This document shows positions 11,033 to 21,716 of a DNA stretch of 64,000 bases, piece after piece (position 1 is the stretch's first letter; the number at the start of each line of letters is the position of its first letter). This DNA is from Ascoidea asiatica (taxonomy: Eukaryota; Ascomycota; Saccharomycetes; Ascoideales; Ascoideaceae): NCBI GenBank assembly GCA_001600695.1, contig BCKQ01000002.1, positions 620,001-684,000 on the forward strand. Direction: 5' to 3'. Under the pieces are notes generated by a model. That model saw only the letters and a program-made list of their open reading frames with translations. It made no database searches and was not told the origin of the DNA. A program made the position numbers and the translations under genes.

Positions 11033-12844
11033 ATGGATCAATCTTTGATTCCAGATGCTGTAAAAGCATTTTCGGTTCAGAAAATGTTTCATAAAACTTG
11101 GGCAGGAACATTTATTTGTCATCCACAAGCTTATTTTCAACCATCAACAATAGATGAAATTATATTATTAGTTAATACTGCAAGATTAAAGAAAAAAACT
11201 TTAATGGTAGTTGGTGCAGGCCATTCTCCATCTGATTTAACAATGACTGATTCAAAAAATTGGCTTGTTAATTTAGATAATTTTAATAAAATTTTAAAAA
11301 TAAATGAACATTCTTCAAAAAAATTTACTGATGTTACTGTGGAAGCTGGTATCAGATTATTTCAATTAAATAAAATCTTGGCTGAAAAAAAATTGGCTTT
11401 ACAAAGTTTAGGTTCAATAACTGAACAAAGTGCTGGTGGAGTATTAAGTACTGGAACTCATGGTGCTTCTCCATTTCATGGACTTATATCTCAACAAGTT
11501 GTAGATTTGACAATTGTAAATGGCCAAGGTCAATTAATCAAATGTTCTCCTTCTGAGAATATTGATTTATTCAAAGCTTCTTTATTATCTTTAGGAAAAA
11601 TTGGAATAATCGTTCAAGTTACTTTTAGAACAATACCAGCTTTTCATATTAAATCTGTTCAACAAGTCATTAATTTCGATACTTTATTATTAAATTGGGA
11701 TACTATTTGGTTATCTTCTGAATTTATCAGAGTTTGGTGGTTTCCATATAGTAAAAAGTGTATATTATGGAAAGGTAATAAATCAAATGAAGAATTATCA
11801 CCTCCAAGAAAATCTTGGTATGGTACAAAATTTGGTAGAATATTTTATGAAACTTTACTCTGGGTATCAGTTCATATTTATCCTAAATTAACTCCATTAA
11901 TTGAAAAATTTGTATTTAATAGACAATATGGTACAACTGAAACTTTTTTAGATAAAAATGGTGGTGATGTTGCTATTCAAACCTCTACTGATGGATTTTG
12001 GTTAGATTGTTTATTTAGTCAATATGTTAATGAATGGGCTGCTCCTTTAAGTAATGGTACTGAAATTTTAAGAAGTTTAGATCATACAATTCAACAAGCC
12101 AGTTTAAAAAATGATTTTTACGTTCATGCACCTATTGAAGTTAGATGCTCAAATACAACTTATAGTGGTGTTATAAATGAAAATAATCTTCCTGACTTAA
12201 ATGATTTATTAAAAAGAAAAATAGTAGATGTTGGTCCAATTACTGGTAATAATATTCGTCCATTTATGGATAATACTCCAAAACTTAACTATATTCAGCC
12301 TGTATTGGTTGGAAATGATACAGATATGGATGCTTCAAATATGAAGTTTATTTCTAATTTAGATCAATCGGAGTTTACAGTAATTTCTCCAAATGAAAAG
12401 TCAAGCAAATCAATTAACAAAAGTGAAATTCAAAATCAAGAACCAATAGCAATGATATCATCAGCAGATTATAGCAAAACCAATGTTACTAATTCACAGT
12501 TAACTTTGTATATCAATGCTACAATGTATAGACCATTCCGTTCAAGTGTTCCTATTGGAAAATGGTATAAAATTTTCGAAGATACTTTAGATGCTGCAGG
12601 AGGAAAACCTCATTGGGCTAAAAACTTTATTGGTTCAATATCTAATTTACCAAAATCTTTACAAGAAGAAGCAAAATTAAAACATTATAAAGATGGAGAA
12701 ATGATAGGGTTTGCTAATAAGATGAGCGAATGGTTTGGAGAGGATTTAAAATCTTTCAAAAAAGTTAGAGAAGAACAAGATCCAGATGGTGTTTTCCTTA
12801 GTGGTAAAGATTGGGCTATACGAAATGGTATAATTGATCCATAG
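11033..12844 (+). CDS. ALO1: D-arabinono-1,4-lactone oxidase
   Basis: This is the last enzyme of D-erythroascorbate synthesis, an FAD enzyme of the mitochondrial outer membrane. The N-terminal FAD-binding domain has VGAGHSPSDLTMTD, with H64 as the expected covalent FAD-attachment histidine, and GVLSTGTHGASPFHG. The C-terminal ALO domain has LTLYINATMYRPF, GGKPHWAKNF and EEQDPDGVFL. At 603 aa it is longer than S. cerevisiae Alo1 (526 aa). The extra length is mainly a polar S/N/D-rich insertion at about residues 424-487, just before the conserved LTLYINATMYRPF strand. All core motifs are intact, so the enzyme should be active. Confidence 0.95.
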   Translation: MDQSLIPDAVKAFSVQKMFHKTWAGTFICHPQAYFQPSTIDEIILLVNTARLKKKTLMVVGAGHSPSDLTMTDSKNWLVNLDNFNKILKINEHSSKKFTDVTVEAGIRLFQLNKILAEKKLALQSLGSITEQSAGGVLSTGTHGASPFHGLISQQVVDLTIVNGQGQLIKCSPSENIDLFKASLLSLGKIGIIVQVTFRTIPAFHIKSVQQVINFDTLLLNWDTIWLSSEFIRVWWFPYSKKCILWKGNKSNEELSPPRKSWYGTKFGRIFYETLLWVSVHIYPKLTPLIEKFVFNRQYGTTETFLDKNGGDVAIQTSTDGFWLDCLFSQYVNEWAAPLSNGTEILRSLDHTIQQASLKNDFYVHAPIEVRCSNTTYSGVINENNLPDLNDLLKRKIVDVGPITGNNIRPFMDNTPKLNYIQPVLVGNDTDMDASNMKFISNLDQSEFTVISPNEKSSKSINKSEIQNQEPIAMISSADYSKTNVTNSQLTLYINATMYRPFRSSVPIGKWYKIFEDTLDAAGGKPHWAKNFIGSISNLPKSLQEEAKLKHYKDGEMIGFANKMSEWFGEDLKSFKKVREEQDPDGVFLSGKDWAIRNGIIDP

Positions 12845-13690
12845 ATATTAATATATGCAAACTACACTCCCATTATCAAATTATTTTGTTAGATTAACAA
12901 TTATATATTTTGCTATTTATGAATACCCCTTTTCCTGTTATTGTAACAAACAGAAATGTTTTTTATACATTATGCCTTCTCATATATATAATTTTTTTTC
13001 ACTCTAGAATTTTTTATAAATAGACAGTTTTTTTAATAACTTTTGTTACTAAGAGTAAATCTTATAACGATATTTCGAAGCAGTTTGTGAGTTTGATTTA
13101 TTGTTAAACCCCAAATACTTTCCTATTTTTTCATTGAAAGATTCGCAAAAAGATTCACAAAGTTATAAACTCCTTTTTTGAAAGAAAATCCTATTTAAAC
13201 CGAAAATATTGATTATTTCCATAATAATAAGACAAAAGGTAATTGAATTTTTTGGTTCAAACTAAAAAATACAGTTAAAAGAAATTTAAACCGGCACGCC
13301 GCGGCTAGAAATTTCCCTTAATAAAATAAAAATAATTGAAGCACAACAAACCTTAATAGAAAAAGCTAAAACAGATGATATTTCACTAATTTTCAATAAA
13401 AATTCAATGCACTTTTAAATTCTTTAGAATCAAAAGATATTTCATTTGAAAAAAGTTTGTTTACTATACATTTTGTTTACTATAAAAACAATAATTGCAT
13501 GCAGTTTTCATATATAATCATATTAATTTCATCTTGTTTGCTGCTTTTCGTTAAAGGCGAACATTGTTGGTATTCTTAAATTACACAACATTATATTATC
13601 TTTTCAACAAGGGCTTTTTCTTTATATTTCCTTCTCCTAATAAAGGATATATCAGCCATTTGACTTATCAACCATAAATAATTTTAAAAA
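12845..13690. other. Intergenic region upstream of the Zn2Cys6 gene
   Basis: This 0.85-kb region is mostly AT-rich. It holds a perfect GCCGCGGC palindrome at 13298-13305, of the CCG/CGG kind bound by zinc-cluster factors. Just downstream, 13310-13470 reads as a protein-like fragment broken by a frameshift. Nothing else is recognisable. Confidence 0.5.
13289..13470 (+). pseudogene. Possible coding relic with a frameshift
   Basis: One frame gives a run containing KIIEAQQTLIEKAKTDDISL that ends near 13417. A shift of frame there continues into a run containing LLNSLESKDISFEKSL. Codon choice (GAA, AAA, CAA, TTA) matches the local genes and the composition is charged and non-repetitive. I cannot name a source protein, and chance is possible in such AT-rich DNA. 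Confidence 0.2.
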
Positions 13691-16321
13691 ATGGGAAGAG
13701 CCTCTAGGGCATGTAAAACCTGTAGAAGACAAAAAACAAGATGTTTTCCTTCTCAATTACCTCAAACATTTGCTTGTTTAAGATGCCAATCTCTTTTAAT
13801 TACATGCAGTTTTGAACAAGAAGCTATTGACAATGCTCAGTCAGATCTCTCTTCTAACTCGCCGATAAGAACAGATATTAATACAGCTCTTTCAAAACCA
13901 CTTTTACTCTCCTCAAATACAGCAAATATTAATTCTGCTAATGCAATTCAACTAGATAAAAAAATGTCTGCTTTACAAGGAGATGTTACCCAAATTTTGG
14001 CATTAATGAAAGAAGTTAAAAATGCTTTTGGATCATCATCAAATTCCAGTATAGTTAATGCTGAAAATATCAAGGATCAAGCTCAATTACTATTGTCGAT
14101 TCAAAATCAAAGTCAAAATCAAAATCAGGATCAGGATCAGGATCAGGATCAGAAACAGAAACAGATTTCGAGGACGATTCATTCATCCGAGGAATTAGAT
14201 GATTCAAGTAAAATTATTAAACAACCTAATTTATTATCCCAGAATTTTCCAACTAGAAATAATCCATTCAATGATCTTCAACCTGAGCAATATTTGAGTA
14301 ATGTTAGATCTTTTGGTTATTATAATTCATCCTTTTTATCATCACCATTTAATATAATGAGTCAAATAACTAATCCTAATCATTTACCAGTTTCAGTTTA
14401 TCAATTATTCAATCCTCCAAAAGGGGAGTCTTTGGATAAAGATATAATAACTTTGGAAATTTTATCTAGATCTGAAGCTTTATCATTAATGAATGATTTT
14501 AGAAATAGATATGGAAGATGGCTTTCATTTTCTGAACAATTAACAACTTCAAATATTATAGAAAAAATTTTAAATTCAGCTTCTTCATTATTGTTAACTG
14601 TTTGTTGTTGTTTAGCATTGAAATTTTCCAATAAAATTTTAAAAAATAAAGTTTATAAAATTTTACTTCATAAAATTAAAGTAGATCTCAATAAAGCTCT
14701 TCTTTGTTTACCAAATGATTTACAATTTATTCGAGCACTTATAATTTTATCATTTTATAGTTTAAGTTTAAGTTATGATGGAATATTAATTATAGATGGT
14801 TGGTTTATAAGTGGTGTTGCAATTACTCATTTTTTGACAATAACAAATTATAATAATCCTTTAATTAAAAAAATTTCAAAAAATAATAGTTTATCAAATC
14901 CTTCAATGTCTGATTTTTCTAATGATTCTGAATTTGATGAATTAACTGTTTATCGTCTTTGGACACATTTATGTTTTGTACATTTAGTAAGTTGTATTCA
15001 TAGTGGTAGAATGTGTATACTTGATGAAATTAGATTAAATCAAATTAGAAGATCTTTAGAATTATCTTTATCAACTAATTTTGATGGTAGAATGGTTGGT
15101 GAAACAACATGTCAATTACTTGTTTATAATTTTATTGAAAGTACTTTTGATAATTCAAGTTTAACAAATGGTGAAATTAAAAATGATATTAATAAAGATA
15201 ATCAATTATCAGATTATGATTTTCAACGTGATTTTAATGTGATAAAAGAAGAATTAGATAATTGGATTCAACAATGGGGTTATCTTTTTGAACAACCAAC
15301 TGTTCAATTTGTTGAATTTGGATATCATGTTGGATATATTTTAGTTCTTTATAATTGGAATTCAAAAAAAAATTTGAAATTAACTACAATAATTATATCT
15401 TTATTAAAGAAATTTTCATTACTTTCAAGAAATACAAATACTTTATCACAAGATTCTTATAATAATTTAAATGTTTCACTTAATTCTAATGTTTTTGCAT
15501 CTGAACTTCTTTCACCTAATGATCCAAGAAATATTTCAGATATTAATAAAGTTGATACAATTTTATTATTTTCTGATATACTTTCAATAAAATCAATAAT
15601 TCTTCATTCTATTAAAGTTTTAGATGATATTTTAAAAATTAATAATAATTCATATTTTATATTTTTATCAGATAAAATTCATTTTGAATTAAATTTTACT
15701 ATATCTTTATTTTTAAGAATTTTAGGATTATTATTTAAAAGAAAAAATTATAATAATTTTAGAAATACAATTGGTACAAATTTTTCAAATTATAAAAATA
15801 ATTTAATAAAAGGTAATGAATTATTTCAATTAATTCAAAATGTTATGAATAATTGTAATGAATTTTCAAATGTTCAAAGTAATCCAATATTATTAGAAAA
15901 TTTTAATAATAGTCTTAATAAATCAATTTTGAATGAGAAAAATATAATTATTAAAGATAATTCAAACTCAGATAATAATAATGATAATGAGAAATTAATT
16001 ATAACTGGAGCAGAATTAAATAATTATTTAATAAAAATTTTAAAAATTTATGAGAAATATGAAAGTGTTGGAATTGAATCAAATAATAAAATTGGAAAAA
16101 CAAATTCTATATTAAATAATAATTTTTATGATAGTGATGCAATAAATTTAGGAATTGGAAATTCAATTAATGAAATTTATATGGGAAAATATGATAATAA
16201 TGATATTCTTGTAAAATATATGAATACAATAATGGAAGATTTAAATTTTTTATTTCCTGGATTTCTTGGATCTTATAAACAAGGTAAAAATTATGATGTT
16301 TTAAATGATATTACATTTTAA
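13691..16321 (+). CDS. Zn(II)2Cys6 transcription factor
   Basis: This 876-aa nuclear regulator has an N-terminal zinc cluster with cysteines C8, C11, C18, C29, C32 and C39 (ACKTCRRQKTRCF ... CLRCQSLLITC). The 10-residue Cys3-Cys4 spacing is longer than in Gal4. A Gln/Asp repeat linker follows (about residues 138-158), then a fungal-factor middle homology region from about residue 240, with FRNRYGRWLSF and the helical stretch LLLTVCCCLALKF. The C-terminal half is rich in N, I and K. The architecture recalls the War1-like subgroup of zinc-cluster proteins, but I cannot assign an orthologue or target. A GCCGCGGC palindrome about 390 bp upstream could be a self-binding site; that is inference. 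Confidence 0.88.
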   Translation: MGRASRACKTCRRQKTRCFPSQLPQTFACLRCQSLLITCSFEQEAIDNAQSDLSSNSPIRTDINTALSKPLLLSSNTANINSANAIQLDKKMSALQGDVTQILALMKEVKNAFGSSSNSSIVNAENIKDQAQLLLSIQNQSQNQNQDQDQDQDQKQKQISRTIHSSEELDDSSKIIKQPNLLSQNFPTRNNPFNDLQPEQYLSNVRSFGYYNSSFLSSPFNIMSQITNPNHLPVSVYQLFNPPKGESLDKDIITLEILSRSEALSLMNDFRNRYGRWLSFSEQLTTSNIIEKILNSASSLLLTVCCCLALKFSNKILKNKVYKILLHKIKVDLNKALLCLPNDLQFIRALIILSFYSLSLSYDGILIIDGWFISGVAITHFLTITNYNNPLIKKISKNNSLSNPSMSDFSNDSEFDELTVYRLWTHLCFVHLVSCIHSGRMCILDEIRLNQIRRSLELSLSTNFDGRMVGETTCQLLVYNFIESTFDNSSLTNGEIKNDINKDNQLSDYDFQRDFNVIKEELDNWIQQWGYLFEQPTVQFVEFGYHVGYILVLYNWNSKKNLKLTTIIISLLKKFSLLSRNTNTLSQDSYNNLNVSLNSNVFASELLSPNDPRNISDINKVDTILLFSDILSIKSIILHSIKVLDDILKINNNSYFIFLSDKIHFELNFTISLFLRILGLLFKRKNYNNFRNTIGTNFSNYKNNLIKGNELFQLIQNVMNNCNEFSNVQSNPILLENFNNSLNKSILNEKNIIIKDNSNSDNNNDNEKLIITGAELNNYLIKILKIYEKYESVGIESNNKIGKTNSILNNNFYDSDAINLGIGNSINEIYMGKYDNNDILVKYMNTIMEDLNFLFPGFLGSYKQGKNYDVLNDITF

Positions 16322-16660
16322 ATTTGTATTTTAATTTTGTATTTTTATTGTATTTTATTGTAATTTTATTGCTACTTTTTTTTTATATAATATTTTTTTT
16401 TTATAAATAAATAAATAAATAAAGCCAAATATTTGGATCTGCTAGTATTAGATATGAATATTTCCAGTAGTGCGGGTCAATACCATTGAATAATGAAAAT
16501 AAAAATAAAGTTTTGATAATTTTATTTGATAAAGATTTGAAAAAAAAATGGAAATAAAAGAAATGATATAAAAAGAGAAAGAATATGTATTGTAGTATAT
16601 ATATTGTAGAATATATATTGTAGTATATATATTGTAGAATATTAGTATATAAGCAAAAAA
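16322..16660. other. Short intergenic region upstream of the NOP8-like gene
   Basis: This 339-bp AT-rich region has poly-T and (AAT)n tracts. Close to the downstream ATG there is a direct repeat of a 25-30-nt unit built from ATATTGTAG, ATATATATTGTAGAAT (about 16586-16642). No gene is visible. Confidence 0.5.
16586..16642 (+). repeat. Tandem repeat of an ATATTGTAG-based unit
   Basis: Two near-identical copies of a roughly 28-nt unit containing TATTGTAGTATATATATTG lie immediately before the NOP8-like start codon at 16661. Confidence 0.6.
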
Positions 16661-17840
16661 ATGAGAGAATTAATAGATAAGACAGTGATAAGTAAAGATG
16701 ATGAAGAAAAAGAGGAATTAAAAAGACTTTATATTGGAAATATATCAAAATCATTAGCAATAAATATTAAAGAATTAGAAAAAAGATTTAAAAAATTTGG
16801 AGAAATTATTTCACCAATTGAGATTAAAAATATAGCAACATTTATTAATGAGAAATATTATGGATTTTTAACAATAAAAATAAAAGAAAAAAATTTAAAA
16901 GAATTAATAAATACATATAATAATGTTAATTTTAAAAATAGTAAATTAATAATTGAATTATCAAAAGATCCAAGTAAAGAATTTATTAAAAAAAATTGGT
17001 ATGAAGAAGAGAGAGATAATAAAAAAAATAAAAGAAAAGAATATATTAAGAAATTAGAAATTTTAAAAAAAGAAAATATTCAATTTAAGAAAAATGAGAA
17101 TAAATTAAGAGATTCAAGATATAGATTAAAAGATATATTTAAAGTTATTAAAGGAATTGAAAGAAAAAAAGATAGAAAAAAATATATAATAAAAGATAAT
17201 AAGAAATTTATTAATGAAATAACATATAGAATTCAATTAAATAAATATGAAAAAAGTAAATTAAAATCATCAGAGAAAAAAAAATTAATTCATGGAAAAT
17301 TTATTTATAAACCAAATAGAAAAATTAAATTATGGGGATATGAAAAGGATAAAGATAAATTAGATTTAACATATGAATATGATGAAATTTTAGAAGTTTG
17401 GAAAGATGGTAATAAACATTTAATTGAGAAAAAAAATAATGAGAATATTAATATTAATGAAATTGAGAATGAATATGAATATGAATATGATGAAGATGAA
17501 AATGAAGAAATTAAAGAAATTAAAGAAAATAAAAATGTTTTAAATGAATTTATGAATAATTTTGATTTTAATAAAGAAATTGTATTATCAGATGAAGAAG
17601 AATTATTAACTATTAATAAAGTTAAATATAATAATAAGAATTATGAGAATTATGAGAATTATGAGAATGATGATGAAAATGATGAAATTGAACTTGTTAA
17701 GAGAAGTGAAGTTAATGAAAGTAATGAAAAAGATGATGAAGATGAGAAAGAAGATATTTATTATAAGGAAACTGAATCAAGTAAAGGAATTTTAACATTA
17801 AAGAATATATTCAATTCAAGTTCTAATAAAGATGATATAG

Positions 17841-17874
<34 letters not shown>

Positions 17875-18349
17875 AAATGAAAATGAAAATGAAAATTTAC
17901 AAATAGGAAAAGAAAATAATGGAATATTTGAATTTAATTTGATTGAATCAGATGATGATATTAATGAAGAAGTAATTGAAAAAGTTTCATTAAAGGATAT
18001 TTTATCAGTAAATGAAAAAAATTATAAAGAAATAAATGAAAATAATAAGAAAAGTAATAATAATGAATATGATAATTCTTTATTAGAAAATAAAGTTAAT
18101 ATGGTTAAAAGTTTAAAATTTAATGATATTTCAAAATCTAATTTTAATAATTTTGGATTATTTTTCCCACATTTTGAATCACCATTTTTATTTACACAAT
18201 CTCAAGCTTTAAGAAGTACAAATTTCAATTTTGAAAATGAAGATTTTTTAAAAAATTGGGAAGAAAATAGGTTAGAATGGATAAGAGAATTCAAGAAAAG
18301 AAAGAAGGAACATTTGAAAAAATACAGAAAAAAACAAATGAATATGTAA
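16661..18349 (+). CDS. NOP8: RRM-containing 60S ribosome biogenesis factor, NOP8-like
   Basis: This 562-aa, very Lys/Asn/Glu-rich, probably nucleolar protein is likely needed for early pre-60S assembly. An N-terminal RRM spans about residues 22-98: RNP2-like RLYIGNIS, RNP1-like YYGFLTIK and NSKLIIELSK. A basic stretch follows with RKIKLWGYEKDKDK and EVWKDGNKHLIE, resembling the segment after the RRM in Nop8. The middle (about 250-430) is acidic with short tandem repeats (YENYENYEN, poly-Asn, ENENENEN). A conserved-looking C-terminal motif (FFPHFESPFLFTQSQ) precedes a basic end. Similarity beyond the RRM is short, so the orthology is moderate. Confidence 0.65.
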
Positions 18350-18512
18350 ATGAATATGTGAGTGAATATGTGAGTGATATACTGTATAGATAATTGAATA
18401 ATCTTGGTTTTTGTGTTAATTGTACTTGAATCATCAGATTCTAAAATGTGACTGATTTATCCAGAAGCTTATTTATGAACCAGATCTAGAATTTAGATTT
18501 TATTTAGACTTC

Positions 18513-18520
18513 GTCACGTG
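18513..18520 (+). promoter_or_regulatory. Cbf1-type E-box GTCACGTG
   Basis: A perfect RTCACRTG match inside the GC-rich part of the SMI1 upstream region, about 950 bp before the start codon. Binding by a Cbf1 homologue is inference. Confidence 0.4.
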
Positions 18521-18714
18521 AATTTAACGGATTAGCCTGCTTGTGGAATAAAGTCTAGATCGCATGTCATGTGACTGGGTTTGCTTCTTCGGTATTTGAG
18601 AAGCAGCAGAAAGCAACAGAAAAGCAGCAAAAAGCAGCAGAAAGCAGCGCCCGAAAAGAAACGGAGCTTACGTAAGGGTGCGTGGGCTCTTCATTCCCTG
18701 AAACCTGGCCCTTT

Positions 18715-18749
<35 letters not shown>

Positions 18750-18990
18750 TTTTTCGTGTTCTTCTCTCTCGTGGCCTTTCTCAGACCTTTCTGTTCTGTT
18801 TCTCTTCTTCTTCTCTGACGTTCACTGCTACAAGCACCAAATATACTAAAATTACAAAATTACACTATTCCTTACTGTTATTAACCACAGGATCTAATTT
18901 TATAAATACCAAGAACTGCTTTCATTACTTTATTTCTTTATTATTTCATCATTCACTATTCACTATTCTCTATTTATTATTTAAAATCTA

Positions 18991-19031
18991 ATATTTGATA
19001 TTTGATATTTGATATTTGATATTTGATATTT
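18991..19031 (+). repeat. GATATTT heptamer tandem repeat
   Basis: About five to six copies of a 7-bp GATATTT unit. The same unit occurs in tandem at 30461-30496 in another gene-free region. Confidence 0.75.
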
Positions 19032-19470
19032 ATTCATTTCATTTTTTCATTATATCTTTATCTCTTTATATCTTCTTTTCTTTACTTCATTATTATAAAT
19101 ATTATATATTCCTTCACTTTAAAATTCAAATTTAAATTTATATCTATACTTTAAATCAAATTTATAAATATTATTCAAGCAATCAATAATCAATAATTAA
19201 TAATTAAAATTTAACAATTATATATGAATTCAATTAATGAAATTTCAAATTATTTAATTCTTTCATTTTAATATTCAATAAATAATATTAATATTTTATC
19301 TTCTTCTTATTCTGATCTCATTTACAACTACATTTTCAATTTCAATTTCAATTTCAATTCCAATACCAATTTTAGTTTTAATTTCTACTCCTGTATTACA
19401 TTTAAGTTTCTATAATATATATAAATTATATTCCTCATATTATTTCATTACATTAATTTTTACTATTACC

Positions 19471-21093
19471 ATGGGTTTCTTTGATTCAATAAAAGAAGAT
19501 TTTAATGAATTCTTTTATAGTTTAACAACTAATGATAGATATGCTTCTGCAAATAATCCTTATTCAAAAAATTCTTCAAATGATTTAAATCGTCATAATA
19601 TTTCTTATAATAATTATAATCCTTCAAATTCTCAACAATATTTCATCAATAATAATAATAATAATAATAACACTTCTACTTCTACTTCAAATCTACAAAA
19701 TGTAAATGTAAATGTAAATAATTCTTCAACTTCTTTAAATTCAAATTCAAATTCTGTTTCTTATACTCCTGGTTTAAGATCAAAAACTTTAAATGGTGAT
19801 GTACCTTTAAATGATTTTATTAATGGTGGTCCACAAATTCCTCCAATTCAAGAAATTTGGGAAAGATTAGATAATTTTTATGATCAAGAATATCCAGAAT
19901 TATATGATTCTTTATGTGATGTTTGTACAACTGCTGATTTAAATGAATTAGAAAATGATTTAAATTGTACTTTACCTTTAGATATTAGAGAAAGTTGGCA
20001 AACTCATGATGGTCAAGAAAGAGGTGGTAAACCAACTGGTGCTATCATGGGTTTAACTCTTTTAGATATAGAAAGTATAGCTGAAGAATATAATGTTTGG
20101 CAAACTGCTGGTAGAAAAATTCATTCTCAAAAACAATTATATGATCAAAAATTAAAACATTATCAAAATTATATAAATAACAACAATAATAATAATAATA
20201 ATAATAATAATTCAGTATTAAATTCTCCAAGTACTTCAAGTGTTAATAGTAAATCCTCAATTTCAAATAATAATAATAATAATAATATTAAAAAAAATCC
20301 AAAATTTATAGCTCCTCCAAAACCTCCAATAAATTTCTTATCTCATCAACATTCAATTCCTGAAAATGCTATACAACCTGTTTATATTCATCCAGGTTGG
20401 GTTCCTTTAGTTAAAGATTTTTCTGGTAATAATATTGCTGTAGATTTAGCTCCAGGTCCAAAAGGTAAATGGGGTCAAATTATTTTATTTGGTCATGATT
20501 ATGATACAAAATTAGTTATTGCAAATTCTTGGTCTCAATTTTTATATAATTTACTTATTCAATTTGAAAATAATGAATATTATTTAGATGAAGTTGAAGA
20601 AGATTTATGGTATAAAGATTCAAATGGTCGTTTAATTAATTATCTTGATTTTTTAAGAAATAAAATTTTAAATCCTTATAGAAAACAGCAGAATCAAAAA
20701 AGAATTCAACAACAAAGATTAATTTCTCAAAATTTAAGACCAAATAATTTAAATAATTTAAATAATTTAAATCAATTTAAAAATTCAAATAAAAATTTAA
20801 GTAATTCAAGTCTTACAAATAAAAATTTAATTGATCCAAATTCTTCAAATAATTCAATTCGTCAAATTCATCCTTCTTCTTCTTCTCCTTTAATTGATTC
20901 TACAATTATTAATAATCAAAATCCTGTTCATATAGAAAAAGAAACTTTAATATCTCCTTCTGCAACTTCTGCAATCTCTACAACTACAACTACAACTACA
21001 ACTACAACTGATGATCAAACTTCTGCTCTATTAAAAAAAAATGATAAATCAATTGAAAATGATAATGATTCTTTAAAAGAAATAATTCTTTGA
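19471..21093 (+). CDS. SMI1: Cell wall integrity and glucan synthesis regulator SMI1/KNR4
   Basis: A 540-aa member of the SMI1/KNR4 (SUKH) family, which in yeast links the cell wall integrity pathway and calcineurin to glucan synthase expression. The N-terminus FFYSLTTNDRYA matches the Knr4 start. The globular domain contains LPLDIRESWQTHDGQE (about residues 168-183), VYIHPGWVPLVKDF (about 300), VDLAPGPKGKWGQIILFG and DYDTKLVIANSWSQFL. The N-terminal linker, a poly-Asn insertion at about 233-245 and the C-terminal 150 residues are low-complexity, rich in N, S and T, as in the disordered arms of Knr4. Poly-Asn inside the globular half is an unusual expansion. Confidence 0.93.
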   Translation: MGFFDSIKEDFNEFFYSLTTNDRYASANNPYSKNSSNDLNRHNISYNNYNPSNSQQYFINNNNNNNNTSTSTSNLQNVNVNVNNSSTSLNSNSNSVSYTPGLRSKTLNGDVPLNDFINGGPQIPPIQEIWERLDNFYDQEYPELYDSLCDVCTTADLNELENDLNCTLPLDIRESWQTHDGQERGGKPTGAIMGLTLLDIESIAEEYNVWQTAGRKIHSQKQLYDQKLKHYQNYINNNNNNNNNNNNSVLNSPSTSSVNSKSSISNNNNNNNIKKNPKFIAPPKPPINFLSHQHSIPENAIQPVYIHPGWVPLVKDFSGNNIAVDLAPGPKGKWGQIILFGHDYDTKLVIANSWSQFLYNLLIQFENNEYYLDEVEEDLWYKDSNGRLINYLDFLRNKILNPYRKQQNQKRIQQQRLISQNLRPNNLNNLNNLNQFKNSNKNLSNSSLTNKNLIDPNSSNNSIRQIHPSSSSPLIDSTIINNQNPVHIEKETLISPSATSAISTTTTTTTTTTDDQTSALLKKNDKSIENDNDSLKEIIL

Positions 21094-21716
21094 ATTCTGT
21101 TATTTATTTTTTAGAATTTTTATTCACATATATTATTTCATTCTTTGCACCAGTTAATTGCTTCTTTTGATTTTTTTTTTTTNTTTTTTTTTTTTTTACC
21201 CCTTTCTTAATCAAGAACTTTTTTCTAAGATATTTATAAATACTTGACATTCCTACAAAAAACACAGCTCCAATTTTTTTTTTCTCTTTTTCACTCATTT
21301 ACTTTCCTTTTTTTATTTTTTTTGATTGTGGTACTTTTTTTTTACTTATTATTACTACAAATCCTACTATTATTATTAATATTTTTACCTTTATCACTTT
21401 TATTATTTATTTATTTATCTTTACTTTTTTTTTTTTCATTAATTATTTATTATATATTTATCAAATATTATTTATTATTTATTATTTATTATTTCATTTT
21501 ATTAATTTCAATTTAGTCAATATTATTCAAAATTCAGAATTAAAATAATTTCGATTCTTTTCAAAAGTTTCTAATTCTGTTTGGTTAATCAATTTAATAA
21601 ATTGTATATAATATATTAGATAAAAATGCATAAAGTGCCTCTAAACATACATAAATATATATATACATAAATATTTTATTTATAATAAATTTTTAATAGT
21701 TTAACATTCCTAATAA
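21094..21716. other. Convergent intergenic region with poly-T tract and assembly N
   Basis: This 0.6-kb stretch lies between SMI1 and MED20, which converge. It consists mostly of T-rich runs and A/T microsatellites. A single N at 21183 interrupts a T homopolymer at about 21171-21197. No gene is visible; the ORFs here are homopolymer translations. Confidence 0.6.

Larger units (their letters stand above)
18350..19470. other. Long 5' region of the SMI1/KNR4 gene
   Basis: This 1.1-kb region is GC-richer at about 18480-18840, with a GTCACGTG Cbf1-type E-box at 18513-18520, purine-rich AGCAGAAAGCAGC repeats (18600-18645) and a (CTT)n run (18715-18750). After that it is AT-rich with a GATATTT heptamer repeat (18991-19031) and many short pyrimidine tracts up to the start. 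The 136-codon ORF here is low-complexity and not credible. Confidence 0.55.

Noticed and set aside
18581-18991. 136-codon ORF upstream of SMI1
   Set aside because: It consists of CAG/AAG and CTT repeats plus a T-rich tail; there is no protein-like core.
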